Of a stretch of DNA of 64,000 nucleotides, positions 52,210 through 63,960 are shown one piece after another (position 1 is the stretch's first letter; the number at the start of each line of letters is the position of its first letter). The position numbers were made by a program, and so were the translations under genes. The stretch comes from Actinopolyspora lacussalsi subsp. righensis (GTDB lineage: Bacteria > Actinomycetota > Actinomycetes > Mycobacteriales > Pseudonocardiaceae). The notes beneath the pieces are model-generated. The model did no database searches, was not told the DNA's origin, and saw only the letters and a program-made list of their open reading frames with translations. The stretch covers positions 516,859 to 580,858 of the forward strand of contig NZ_FPAT01000002.1 in the NCBI RefSeq assembly GCF_900116555.1. Reading direction: 5' to 3'.

Positions 52210-52866
52210 ATGGGGCGACTGATCGTGATCGAAGGGCTGGACGGCGCGGGAAAGCAGACGCTGACCGACTCGTTGAGCGGCGAGCTGACGGCCAGGGGGC
52301 TGTCGGTGGGCCGCGCGGCCTTTCCGCGCTACGGCCAGGACGTGCACGCCGATCTCGTCGCCGAGGCGTTGCGGGGCGCGCACGGCGACCTGGCCGAGTC
52401 CGTGTACGGCATGGCCGTGCTCTACGCACTGGACCGGCAGCGCGCCGCGGAGTGGCTGCGAGCACGGCTCGCCGAACACGACGTGCTGTTGCTCGACCGG
52501 TACGTGGCCTCCAACGCCGCCTACGGGGCGGCCCGGTTGTGGCAGCACGCCGACGGTGAGTTCGTCTCCTGGGCCTACCAGCTCGAGGTCACCCGATTCG
52601 GACTGCCGGAGCCGGAACTGCAGATCCTGCTCCGCGTGCCCGGTGAAGTCGCCGCGGAGCGGGCCGAACGCCGGGAACGATCCGGCACGGCGGACGGCAG
52701 GGACATGTTCGAGTCGGACTCGGGACTGCAGGACCGCTGTGCGGCGGTTTACCTGGAACTCGCCGAGATGTCGTGGTGGTCCCCCTGGCACGTGGTGGAC
52801 GACGCCGCCACCACGGATCCGGCGGGACTGGCCGACCGCGTGCTCGCGCAACCTACTCCACCGTAG
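52210..52866 (+). CDS. tmk: Thymidylate kinase
   Basis: Phosphorylates dTMP to dTDP. The 218-residue protein has the P-loop VIEGLDGAGKQTLTDSL, the DR(Y/H) motif as LLDRYVASNAAYGAARL (substrate binding), and a LID region RRERSGTADGRDMFESD. A long in-frame reading upstream from 51190 is a shadow of the divergent gene. The ATG at 52210 has no clear ribosome site, so it may be leaderless or use another signal. It precedes mtrA by 103 nt, as in M. tuberculosis (Rv3247c-Rv3246c). Confidence 0.92.
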   Translation: MGRLIVIEGLDGAGKQTLTDSLSGELTARGLSVGRAAFPRYGQDVHADLVAEALRGAHGDLAESVYGMAVLYALDRQRAAEWLRARLAEHDVLLLDRYVASNAAYGAARLWQHADGEFVSWAYQLEVTRFGLPEPELQILLRVPGEVAAERAERRERSGTADGRDMFESDSGLQDRCAAVYLELAEMSWWSPWHVVDDAATTDPAGLADRVLAQPTPP

Positions 52867-52969
52867 TGCTCCGTTTGGCGGTACCATAGCCTTCGCGCTG
52901 GGCAATGATCCGACGACCTGCGGTGATGAGTACCGGGTGGTGCTTGCCCCCGTGGTGCAAAGTGCAACC

Positions 52970-53656
52970 ATGTGGGGCATGAAGTCACGCGTGCTCGTGG
53001 TGGACGACGACCCTGCCCTGGCGGAGATGCTGACCATCGTACTCCGCGGTGAAGGGTTCGATACCGCCGTCGTCAACGACGGCACCAAGGCGATGCCCGC
53101 GCTGCGTGAACTCAAACCCGATCTGGTGTTGCTCGACCTGATGTTGCCGGGCATGAACGGCATCGACGTGTGCAAGGCCATTCGCGCCGAATCGATGGTC
53201 CCCGTCGTCATGCTCACCGCGAAGAGTGACACCGTTGACGTCGTCCTCGGCCTGGAGTCCGGTGCCGACGACTACATCGTCAAACCGTTCAAGCCGAAGG
53301 AGCTGGTGGCACGGCTGCGGGTGCGGCTGCGCCGCACGGAGGCGGAACCCGCCGAGGTGCTCTCCATCGGTGACCTTACGGTCGACGTCCCCGGGCACGA
53401 GGTCACGCGCGACGGAGTTCCGATCTCGCTGACGCCGTTGGAGTTCGACCTGCTGGTCGCGCTCGCGCGCAAGCCCCGCCAGGTTTTCACCCGTGAGGTG
53501 TTACTCGAGCAGGTGTGGGGCTACCGGCACGCGGCCGACACCCGGTTGGTCAACGTACACGTACAGCGACTCCGGTCGAAGATCGAGAAGGATCCGGAGC
53601 ACCCGGAGGTCGTACTGACGGTTCGGGGCGTCGGGTACAAGGCCGGGCCGCCATGA
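52970..53656 (+). CDS. mtrA: MtrA response regulator
   Basis: OmpR-type regulator of the MtrAB system, essential for division and wall homeostasis in mycobacteria. The 228-residue protein has VLVVDDDPALAEML, the phosphoacceptor Asp56 in LVLLDLMLPGMNGIDV, the switch VVMLTAKSD and Lys in ADDYIVKPFKPKELV, plus a winged-helix C-terminal domain (RDGVPISLTPLEFDLLVALA, VNVHVQRLRSKIEKDP). Starting at the ATG at 52970 gives the same length and Asp56 numbering as M. tuberculosis MtrA; an ATG at 52979 would be three residues shorter. No ribosome site is seen. It is followed by mtrB. Confidence 0.95.
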   Translation: MWGMKSRVLVVDDDPALAEMLTIVLRGEGFDTAVVNDGTKAMPALRELKPDLVLLDLMLPGMNGIDVCKAIRAESMVPVVMLTAKSDTVDVVLGLESGADDYIVKPFKPKELVARLRVRLRRTEAEPAEVLSIGDLTVDVPGHEVTRDGVPISLTPLEFDLLVALARKPRQVFTREVLLEQVWGYRHAADTRLVNVHVQRLRSKIEKDPEHPEVVLTVRGVGYKAGPP

Positions 53657-53699
53657 TCGCCGAACACGATGATCGTCTCGACACGGCAGGACGGACGGG

Positions 53700-55454
53700 G
53701 TGAACGGTGAGCAGCCTCGTGCCGGCGCCGAGCGCTCCTTCCCGGCCCGGCTCCGGGATGACGTCCGCAGGCGCTGGCACTGGTTCGAATCGACCTGGCG
53801 CCGCTCGATGCAGCTGCGTGTCGTCGTCAGCACCCTGGCGCTGTCCTCGGCCGTGGTCTTCGTACTGGGGATGGTGCTGCAGACGCAGATCACCAACAGA
53901 CTGCTGCAGAACAAGGAGGACGCCGCGGTCCGGCAGGTCGAGCAGAACCTGCGGGTCCTGGAGTACCAGCTGACGGCGGTCGATCCCAATTCCGGCGATG
54001 TCGCCGAGCAGCTGGAAGCCGCGCTGAATCAGCTGACCACCAGCACCGCCGACAATACCGAGACCGACTCGTTCGCCGGGAACTACGAGCCCGCCCTGGT
54101 GGACGGCCAAGCCATCACTGAGAACGGTGAACAACCTTCCGCGGGGCCGATCGACAGCGTTCCGAACTCGCTGCGCAAGCTCGTCAAGGAGGACAACCTG
54201 GCGAGTAAGATCGAGACGGTCAGGCGCGACGGCGAGTCGGTCACCATGCTCATCATCGGCAGCCCGGCCGGAACCGCCACCCGACCGTTGCAGGCCTATT
54301 TCCTGTTCCCACTGGAGTCGGAGCGCAAAACACTGGGACTGGTGCAGAGCACCCTGCTGGTGGGCGGTCTGGTGCTGCTCGTGCTGCTCGGCGCCATCAC
54401 CAATCTCGTCACCCGGCAGGTGGTGCGTCCCGTCCGGCAAGCCGCCCACACCGCCGAGCGGCTGGCCGCGGGCAATCTCGACGAACGGATGCGGGTCATC
54501 GGCGAGGACGACATGGCCCGACTCGCGGACTCGTTCAACGAGATGGCCGACAGTCTCAAGCAGCAGATTCAGCAGCTCGAGGAGTTCGGCCAACTCCAGC
54601 GGCGCTTCACCTCGGACGTCTCGCACGAGCTGCGTACTCCGCTGACCACCGTGCGGATGGCCGCGGACGTACTGCACGCCTCCCGCGACGATCTGCCGGA
54701 CGGACTGGAGCGCTCCGCCGAGCTGCTCGTCGACGAGCTCGACAGGTTCGAGTCGCTGCTCGGTGATCTGCTGGAGATATCCCGGCTCGACGCCGGAGTC
54801 GCCGACCTGGCCACCGAATCGCTCGACGTGCCGGATCTGGTGCGGCGTGTCATGGATTCGTTGCTGCCCATCGCCAGGACCGGCGGAGTCGAGCTGCGTG
54901 GCGACTTCCCCGTCGAGGAGGTTCACATCCTCGCGGACGCCCGGCGGGTCGAACGCATCGTGCGAAACCTCGTCGCCAACGCCGTCGACCACGCGGAGGG
55001 CAGGCCGGTGGACATCAACTTCGCCGCGGACGACCGCTCGGTGGCGGTCACCGTGCGCGACTACGGTGTCGGACTGCGCCCCGGTGAGGCCGAACTCGTG
55101 TTCACCAGGTTCTGGCGCGCCGATCCCTCACGGGATCGACAGACCGGCGGTACGGGCCTCGGACTCTCCATCGCGGCCGAGGACGCTCGGCTGCACGGTG
55201 GCTGGCTCGACGCCTGGGGCGAACCCGGCAAGGGTTCCTGCTTCCGGCTCACCCTGCCGCGCGACTCGGGCGACCGGGTAGACACGAGCCCGTTGTCGCT
55301 GCCGAGCACCCGCAGCATCGCCGCGCCCGAGGCGCTGCTGGCCGTGCCCGGGGACGCGACGGACAACGGTTCCACACCCCCGGACGAGGGGTATGACCAA
55401 AGCGATCAGGGGCCGACCTGGAGCTCCGGTCCCGACGAGCAGGAGAAACGATGA
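53700..55454 (+). CDS. mtrB: MtrB sensor histidine kinase
   Basis: The sensor partner of MtrA, a 584-residue membrane kinase. It has two membrane segments (VVVSTLALSSAVVFVLGMVL at about residue 40-60 and LLVGGLVLLVLLGAI at about 218-233) around an outside sensor domain. A HAMP domain follows, then HisKA with the phospho-His in FTSDVSHELRTPLTTVR, and an HATPase with NLVANAVDHAEG and GGTGLGLSIAAEDA. GTG start at 53700, with another GTG two codons on. Its stop overlaps the lpqB start by four bases (ATGA). Confidence 0.95.
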   Translation: MNGEQPRAGAERSFPARLRDDVRRRWHWFESTWRRSMQLRVVVSTLALSSAVVFVLGMVLQTQITNRLLQNKEDAAVRQVEQNLRVLEYQLTAVDPNSGDVAEQLEAALNQLTTSTADNTETDSFAGNYEPALVDGQAITENGEQPSAGPIDSVPNSLRKLVKEDNLASKIETVRRDGESVTMLIIGSPAGTATRPLQAYFLFPLESERKTLGLVQSTLLVGGLVLLVLLGAITNLVTRQVVRPVRQAAHTAERLAAGNLDERMRVIGEDDMARLADSFNEMADSLKQQIQQLEEFGQLQRRFTSDVSHELRTPLTTVRMAADVLHASRDDLPDGLERSAELLVDELDRFESLLGDLLEISRLDAGVADLATESLDVPDLVRRVMDSLLPIARTGGVELRGDFPVEEVHILADARRVERIVRNLVANAVDHAEGRPVDINFAADDRSVAVTVRDYGVGLRPGEAELVFTRFWRADPSRDRQTGGTGLGLSIAAEDARLHGGWLDAWGEPGKGSCFRLTLPRDSGDRVDTSPLSLPSTRSIAAPEALLAVPGDATDNGSTPPDEGYDQSDQGPTWSSGPDEQEKR

Positions 55455-57187
55455 CGTTGCGACGGCGGCTCGCCCCAGCGGTGACTCTGCTGCTGGTGCT
55501 GTCCGTTCCGCTCACCGGTTGCGCCTCGATACCGGAGGAGACCAACGCCGGGGTGATCCGCCAGGTCGAGGAGGCTCCCGAAACCAGCACCGAGGCCCAG
55601 CCACCACCCGAGAACCTCAACGACACGGACCTCGTCCGCAGTTTCCTGGAGGCCACCGCGGAGCCCGCCAACGACTACGCGGCGGCCCGGCTGCACCTGA
55701 CCGAGCAGGCGGCCGACTCGTGGCAGGTTCCCTCGGAACGGTTCATCGTAAACAGCGTCAACACCGTGCCGAAGTCGCGGCCGGAAACCCCCGACTCCGT
55801 CCGCGTAGTCGGCCTGGACTTGCACCAGCTCGGCAAGCTCCGGAAGGACCAGTCCTACGTTCCGGAGGAGAAGGACCTCAGTCTGCGGGTCAAGGTCCGG
55901 CAGCGTTCCGACGGGCAGTGGCGGATAGTCGATCCGCCTCGCAAGCTGCTGGTCACCAGCGACGCCTTCAAGTCCCACTACCGGGCCGTATCGGTCTACT
56001 TCCTGGATCACCAGCGCGAGGGGGTGATCCCCGACATCCGGTGGGTGCGGCAGAACCCGAAGAGCACACTGCCCTCGCGGGTCATCAGCCTGTTGCTGTC
56101 GGGACCCTCCGAGGGCTTCGACCTGGCGATGAAGACCGCCATACCCGAGGACACCACCACGGCGAGCAACGTGAGCGAGACCGATGACGGTGCGCTGCTC
56201 GTCAATCTACGCGACCTCGGCGATCTGAGCGGCAAGAAGAAGCGGCTGATCGCCGCCCAGGTGGTGCTGACGCTGCGTGGTGTCCGAACCGCCCGGGTGG
56301 AACTGCGGGACGAGGGCGCGTCGTTGCTGTCGAACACCGAGGTGCTGCGTCCCTCCGACGTGAGCGAGTACGAGCAGCAGAACGAGGCTCCCCGGGACGT
56401 GAAGCCACTCGCGGTCGTCGACGAGAAACTGCTGGTGTTCAGCGAGAACGCCCCCCAGGTACCCGGCCCCGCGGGCAACGGGAGTTACCGGATCACTACC
56501 GCCGCTCGTTCCGACGACGGTTCCCGAGTGGCCGCTGTGGTGCGCCGCGATGGCAGCGGAGTCGAACTGCGCGTGGGCGCGTACGGCGAGGAGCTGCGGA
56601 GACTCGGGATTCGAGGCAATTTCATGAGCAGGCCGACCTGGCGCAGTGAATCCGAGTTCTGGACCGTCGTCAACGGCGAACGGGTGATGCGGGCTATCCG
56701 CGACGAGAACGGCTCCTGGTCTGTCAGCCGGATCGACGCGAGCGATTTACCCGGTGAGGGGAATATCGAAGCCCTGCGGATCTCCCGAGGTGGTACCCGA
56801 CTCGCCGCCGTCGTCGACGGTCGAATAGTCGTCGCGGGCATAGCGGGCGGTGATTCGGACGTGTCGCTGCAAGAGCCCGTGACGCTGAGCGGTGGCACGG
56901 GGGATTCCGAGATCAAGGGGGTCGACTGGCTCACCGGCGACTCGTTGGTGGCCATAACCGGTAGGGACGCTCAGCCCGTGGTCAGGGTCTCCGTCGACGG
57001 TTTCAACTGGGACTCCTACCGGCCCTCCAACCTGCGCAACCCCAAACTGGTGACCGTGGGACCGGACCAACGGGTCATAGTCGCCGACGAGGCCTTCCTC
57101 TGGCAGGCCAAGGATCTGTCCGATTACTGGGAAGTGCTGCATGAGATCCCGATCGGGGCGTCCTCGAAACCCTTCTACCCGGGTTGA
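55451..57187 (+). CDS. lpqB: LpqB lipoprotein
   Basis: A 578-residue lipoprotein that modulates MtrB signalling in mycobacteria. It has a lipoprotein signal (LVLSVPLTGCASIPEE, lipobox LTGC with Cys about residue 24), a GerMN-like domain and a C-terminal beta-propeller-like domain. It is anchored outside the membrane. Start ATG overlaps the mtrB stop by four bases, showing tight coupling of the three genes. Length and order match the M. tuberculosis Rv3244c gene. Confidence 0.93.
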   Translation: MTLRRRLAPAVTLLLVLSVPLTGCASIPEETNAGVIRQVEEAPETSTEAQPPPENLNDTDLVRSFLEATAEPANDYAAARLHLTEQAADSWQVPSERFIVNSVNTVPKSRPETPDSVRVVGLDLHQLGKLRKDQSYVPEEKDLSLRVKVRQRSDGQWRIVDPPRKLLVTSDAFKSHYRAVSVYFLDHQREGVIPDIRWVRQNPKSTLPSRVISLLLSGPSEGFDLAMKTAIPEDTTTASNVSETDDGALLVNLRDLGDLSGKKKRLIAAQVVLTLRGVRTARVELRDEGASLLSNTEVLRPSDVSEYEQQNEAPRDVKPLAVVDEKLLVFSENAPQVPGPAGNGSYRITTAARSDDGSRVAAVVRRDGSGVELRVGAYGEELRRLGIRGNFMSRPTWRSESEFWTVVNGERVMRAIRDENGSWSVSRIDASDLPGEGNIEALRISRGGTRLAAVVDGRIVVAGIAGGDSDVSLQEPVTLSGGTGDSEIKGVDWLTGDSLVAITGRDAQPVVRVSVDGFNWDSYRPSNLRNPKLVTVGPDQRVIVADEAFLWQAKDLSDYWEVLHEIPIGASSKPFYPG

Positions 57188-57296
57188 ATCTAGGTTCTCC
57201 GGGTGGTCCGATCAGCGGTTGTGCGGTGCCCGTGCGCCCCGAGCGGTACGACCTATCGGTACTGACAGCGTGTAAGGCCGACACGCCGAGCCGCCG

Positions 57297-58040
57297 GTGG
57301 CGGGGCGACCCGCACCGGCCCCCGCGCGAGTCAACCTCGGCGGCGTGTCATTCGATCGGTACTCCCGCTCGGTCGTTCCGTCGGGGCTGGTGGATCTGCT
57401 GCTGCCATTGCGCTGTGCGGGCTGCGGTCTCGCCGGGGCCGTGCTGTGCGCCGAGTGCGACAGGCGGTTCCACGAGCCGCGCGTGATCCGTCCTCCCGTG
57501 CTGTTCCGGGAACCGCCGATTCACGCCTTGGCTCGTTATCGCGGTCGGGTGCGTACGACGCTGCTGGCCTACAAGGAGGGCGGTCGTCGTGACCTGGAGA
57601 GGCCACTGGGAAATCACGTGGCCACCGCCGTCCGGGCCGTTCTCGCCGCATCCGGCTCGATCACCGAAACCGACTCGCCCCGTCTGGTGCCGGCCCCGTC
57701 GAGGGACGCGGCGGTGCGACGCAGGGGCAGAGCACACCTGGCGCGAATCACCCACCGCGCGGAGCGGAGGTTGCCCGGCTTGTGCACGGCGGACTGCCTT
57801 CGGTTGAGTCCGCGAGTGCGCGATTCGGTGGGGTTGGACAGCGAACGGCGCTTCGAGAACCTGCGTGGCGGGGTACTGTCGCGCCCCGGTCGTTTGCCGC
57901 CCCCGGGTACTCCCGTGCTGCTGCTCGACGACGTCCTCACCACCGGTGCCACGGTGCTCAACTGCCTACGAACGCTCTCCGAGGCCGAGCTTCCGGTGGT
58001 GGCCGTCCTGGTGCTGGCGAGCGCTTGCCGGGAGTCCTGA
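57297..58040 (+). CDS. ComF-family phosphoribosyltransferase-like protein
   Basis: A 247-residue ComFC-type protein: N-terminal Cys pairs LRCAGCGLAGAVLCAECDRRF (a zinc ribbon split in two) and a C-terminal PRTase fold with the PRPP motif VLLLDDVLTTGATVLNCL. The core ALARYRGRVRTTLLAYKEGGRRDL is conserved. ComFC assists DNA uptake in competent bacteria; here its role is unknown. The GTG at 57297 gives the longest form. Another start near 57345 is possible and would put the zinc part closer to the N-terminus. It sits between lpqB and hpf, as in M. tuberculosis. Confidence 0.82.
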   Translation: MAGRPAPAPARVNLGGVSFDRYSRSVVPSGLVDLLLPLRCAGCGLAGAVLCAECDRRFHEPRVIRPPVLFREPPIHALARYRGRVRTTLLAYKEGGRRDLERPLGNHVATAVRAVLAASGSITETDSPRLVPAPSRDAAVRRRGRAHLARITHRAERRLPGLCTADCLRLSPRVRDSVGLDSERRFENLRGGVLSRPGRLPPPGTPVLLLDDVLTTGATVLNCLRTLSEAELPVVAVLVLASACRES

Positions 58041-58526
58041 CCGGCCCGTGTGCGCCCCGGTTCCCGGAGCATCCCGTTGCCCACCCCGGTGCGTCCCGCC
58101 AGGCGAACCGAATTCCGCCCCGACGGGAACCGATGGTTTGCCTCATGCGTTTGCCGGGTATACGCGGATGGCCGTACCGCCCGGCGCGGGCACGGTGCGG
58201 ACGTCCGGGTACAGGTCCGAAAGGGCGAGCACGGGACACGGCCGTGCTACTGCTGTCGTCGGGACCGGCCCTGCGCCGGGCGGAGGTGTGTCATTGCGAA
58301 GCCGGGACCATGCCAATTACACAGGGTGTCCGATTGACTTCACCCGACTCGGGGGGTGTCACAACTCCGCAACGCGAGCTAACGTGCGTTCCCATCAAGC
58401 CGTTTTCCGGCAGTGGAATGAGGTGAGGCAGTGATGACCCTGACGCCGGAAACGAGCTGAGCACGCTCACTCCGGTGTCGCCGTGATCGTCATTCACGGA
58501 AGCACGCTGAGCAACGGAGGTCGTGA
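58041..58526. other. Intergenic region before hpf, no gene seen
   Basis: 486 nt between the ComF gene and hpf. Overlapping open frames here have no family likeness. The last 60 bases carry AACGGAGG as the hpf ribosome site. A TTGACT at about 58334 is a fair -35 box but no -10 stands at the right distance. hpf in actinomycetes is often controlled by stress sigma factors, but no such site is claimed. Confidence 0.5.
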
Positions 58527-59282
58527 ATGGACATCGTCGTCAAGGGCCGCAACGTCGAGGTGCCCACGCATTACCAGCAGCACGTCGACGAGAAGCTGAG
58601 CCGCCTCGACCGTTACGACAGGAAGGCCATGCGGGCCGACGTGGAGCTCCGGCACGAGCGTAATCCACGCCAGGCGAAGAACTGCCAGCGGGTCGAAATC
58701 ACTCTCAAAGGACGCGGACCGGCGGTACGAGCCGAGGCCAGCGCGGTCGATTTCTACGCCGCCCTGGACGCCGCGTCGACGAAGCTGGAGAACCGGCTAC
58801 GCAAGATGCACGACCGCCGGAAGGTGCACTACGGTCGGCGCAACCCCCGTTCGGTGGCGCAGGCCACCGCCGCGATGGCGGATCGTCCGGTCGCTGTCGC
58901 CGGTGCCGGTGGCACGACCGGCGGCCGCACACGCACGACACTCCTGGAACCGCCGGCCGATCAGCTGCGACACGACAGCGCGGAGGGGAACAGCACCGTG
59001 AGCGACAGCGCCGTGAGCAATCAGCGGGCTTCCCGGACAACCGAACCTCCCGCGGGCGGCGCCGGATTCCCGCAACAGCGTGAGGAAAGCAGCGACTACG
59101 AACCCGGTCGAATCGTCCGCGAGAAGGAACACCCCGCCACACCGATGACCGTGGACCAAGCCCTCTACGAGATGGAGTTGGTGGGACACGACTTCTACCT
59201 GTTCTTCGACGCGGAAGCCGACAAGCCCAGCGTGGTTTACCGCCGCAAGGGATTCGACTACGGAGTGATCAGACTGGCCTGA
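58527..59282 (+). CDS. hpf: Ribosome hibernation promoting factor, long form
   Basis: Binds and dimerises 70S ribosomes at rest. The 251-residue protein has the N-terminal S30AE domain (MDIVVKGRNVEVPTHYQQHV to about residue 100) and the C-terminal dimerisation domain (PMTVDQALYEMELVGHDFYLFFDAE to the end with VVYRRKGFDYGVIRL). The linker of about 80 residues is longer than usual and rich in Ala and Ser. ATG start behind GGAGG. It lies upstream of secA, the same as Rv3241c in M. tuberculosis. Confidence 0.94.
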   Translation: MDIVVKGRNVEVPTHYQQHVDEKLSRLDRYDRKAMRADVELRHERNPRQAKNCQRVEITLKGRGPAVRAEASAVDFYAALDAASTKLENRLRKMHDRRKVHYGRRNPRSVAQATAAMADRPVAVAGAGGTTGGRTRTTLLEPPADQLRHDSAEGNSTVSDSAVSNQRASRTTEPPAGGAGFPQQREESSDYEPGRIVREKEHPATPMTVDQALYEMELVGHDFYLFFDAEADKPSVVYRRKGFDYGVIRLA

Positions 59283-59618
59283 CCCGGGTGGTCCTCGCGG
59301 CTACTCCAGCCGTACCGATTTGGTACGGACCATAACCATCGTGGCCGTCCGCCGCGTACCGTGGTGCGCGGGGACGGCCACGTCTGTGGTTCGACGCAGC
59401 CGACGGGCGGCCAGATTCCCCCTGCCACCGCACGATCGGGTGTGGCGGGAACACACGTGCGTGCCGGAAACGTTCGTGGTCCGTGGCCACTTCCGGCGTT
59501 CGCGCAGTGAGCATCGTCCGACGGTGCCTGAGCGAACCGTGCGGAGGTGGGCTTCTAATACTATGGCCGTAAAGCGTCCGTGACGGGCGCGTCACGATCA
59601 GCAAGTGAGGTCGACCGG
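59283..59618. other. Intergenic region between hpf and secA
   Basis: 336 nt with no gene. The left part holds two terminator-like hairpins after hpf (listed). The right part has TAATACTAT near 59556, a fair -10 box for secA, without a matching -35. The ribosome site GAGG lies eight bases before the ATG at 59619. Confidence 0.55.
59310..59382 (+). terminator. Two hairpins after hpf, probable terminator
   Basis: First hairpin CCGTACC-GATTT-GGTACGG (59310-59328). Second and stronger: CGTGGCCGTCC at 59340 pairs with GGACGGCCACG ending at 59382, an 11-bp stem with a 21-base loop. Together they stand 28-100 nt past the hpf stop and should end that transcript before secA. Confidence 0.7.
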
Positions 59619-62486
<2,868 letters not shown>

Positions 62487-62523
62487 GCGAGCCTCCCGAA
62501 CTCGCAGACCTGGTGCTCGGATC

Positions 62524-62561
62524 GACGGGAATCCCGCTCCCACTCGAGCGGGATTCCCGTC
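62524..62561 (+). terminator. Intrinsic terminator of secA
   Basis: Perfect 16-bp stem GACGGGAATCCCGCTC / GAGCGGGATTCCCGTC with the loop CCACTC, 37 nt past the secA stop. Because the stem is perfect it would also end transcripts of the converging gene at 62593. Confidence 0.85.
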
Positions 62562-62592
62562 CCGAGCGGCCGTCCACACGCACTTCCCGGGA

Positions 62593-62955
62593 TCAGAGCA
62601 AGGAAAGCAGGGTGCACCACCACCCGGCGTCCAGTCGTTCCAGGCGGAGCGTCATGGCGCGGTGCCGGTTCGGTTCGTGGATGATCACGCAGACCTCCAC
62701 GGTGCTGGAGTTGGTGGGACAGGCGTGTACCGAGTTCATCCGGGTACGGAAGTCCAGCGGGGTTTCGCGTCGGGTGAGGGTCGTCAGCAGGCCGGCCACC
62801 GGTCTGCTCAACCACCGGCGTATCTGGTGGAGCGGCCTTCGCCCGGTCAGTACCTCCACCATGCTTCTGGCCGCGCCGTGAGCCAGTGCCGATGCCGAGT
62901 AGGACGGCGGGGTGCGGTTCTCGTTGTCCGCGAGCACGGTGGTTCCCTCGCGCAT
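62593..62955 (-). CDS. Rv3235 family protein (DUF6459-like)
   Basis: A 120-residue actinobacterial protein of unknown function. The pattern SMVEVLTGRRPLHQIRRWLSRPVAGLL, followed by TRMNSVHACPTNSSTVEVCVIIHEPNRHRAMTLRLER and ending DAGWWCTLLSLL, is the family's signature of one helix pair and a short beta meander. The ATG at 62955 follows AAGGGAGAAC. In M. tuberculosis a family member lies a few genes from secA1. Converges with secA; the terminator stands between. Confidence 0.75.
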   Translation of the reverse strand: MREGTTVLADNENRTPPSYSASALAHGAARSMVEVLTGRRPLHQIRRWLSRPVAGLLTTLTRRETPLDFRTRMNSVHACPTNSSTVEVCVIIHEPNRHRAMTLRLERLDAGWWCTLLSLL

Positions 62956-63087
62956 GACGGTGTTCTCCCTTCCGGTGGCTTCACGGATTAGGAGTGAGTG
63001 CCCTCCGCCGCACGTTCACTCCGAACCGGGCAACCACCCGATTGGATGAGCTCGGTTGTTCGAACGACCGCGAGTTAGGTTGTCGTA

Positions 63088-63528
63088 ATGACTTTGTCGG
63101 CGCTCGTGGTCGATTTCGGTGGAGTCCTGGACGACTTCGGTGAGCGTTCGTCAGGACAGGCGGTCGATACCGAGGTGGAAACAGCGCCGGTGGCACGGGC
63201 GCTGGAGTGGTTGCGCGCTCGTGGTGTGGCTGTCGCTTTGTTGTCGAACGGGGAGGGGCGTCCCACGGCGATCGACTGCGACCGGTTGTTCGATGTCGTG
63301 GCCGTATCGGCCGAGACCGGGTTTCGGAAACCCGCTGCCGCGAGCTTTCGGCACGTGCTCGGACAGCTGGGGGTTCCCGCCGATTGGTGTGCCTTCCTCG
63401 ATGATGAACCGCGCAACGTTGCCGCGGCCGTCGAGACGGGCATGGTGGGGATAGTGCACTCCGGTGTCGAGTCGACGCTGCACGAGCTTTCCGTGCTTTT
63501 CGCTTCGGAATTGGACGAACAGTCCTGA
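63088..63528 (+). CDS. HAD-superfamily hydrolase, small
   Basis: A 146-residue HAD IA-like protein without the usual large cap: motif I ALVVDFGGVLDD (V-D-x-G-G-V with a nucleophile Asp), motif II VALLSNGEG, motif III ETGFRKPAAASF (Lys) and motif IV CAFLDDEPRNVAAA. It likely has phosphatase activity on an unknown small molecule. ATG at 63088; the gene has no strong ribosome site. It is the last gene before the presumed rRNA operon. Confidence 0.8.
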   Translation: MTLSALVVDFGGVLDDFGERSSGQAVDTEVETAPVARALEWLRARGVAVALLSNGEGRPTAIDCDRLFDVVAVSAETGFRKPAAASFRHVLGQLGVPADWCAFLDDEPRNVAAAVETGMVGIVHSGVESTLHELSVLFASELDEQS

Positions 63529-63960
63529 TAACCCCGTGTTCACCTGGTGTTTTGGTGGTTGGTGGGGGTGGGTGTGTGGGGTGGTGTGGTGGGGGGTTAG
63601 AGTGGTTGTTGTCAGCACGGCGGGGCCGGGTTGGAAATCACGAGGGTGGATGAGCTGGGACGTGGTTCTGGTTTGTTCGGTGGTTTCCGGGTTTCGGTTC
63701 GTGGTGGTGGCTGGTTGTTTGAAGAACTGCATGTGGTGCCTGGTGCTTGCTGGCTCGGGCTTGCCTTGTTGGGGTGAGTGGTGAGTTGGCGGGTGGGTGA
63801 CCCCCCGGTGAGTGGGGGTTGGTTGGGGTGCTACGGTGAATGCGGTTAACAACGAAGAGGCATTCGGGAATTCCGCTGAATGTGGTGGCTGGGTTTTGGT
63901 TCGGTCGCTGGGTTTGGTGGGTGTTTCTGGGTGTGGGCCTGCCGCGTGGGTGGTGGGTGT
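63529..63960. other. G/T-rich region, probable rRNA promoter area
   Basis: 432 nt with strong strand skew: the plus strand is mostly G and T with many runs of three to six G (63556-63600 and 63785-63840). No accepted gene. TACGGT near 63832 is a possible -10 box but no good -35 stands at 16-18 bases. The skew and place fit the area just upstream of an rRNA operon. Open frames here on either strand are products of the skew. Confidence 0.5.

Noticed and set aside
63464..63852. Open frames on both strands in the G/T-rich tract
   Set aside because: They arise from the base skew, with Trp/Gly/Val-rich or Pro/Thr/His-rich translations and no ribosome sites.
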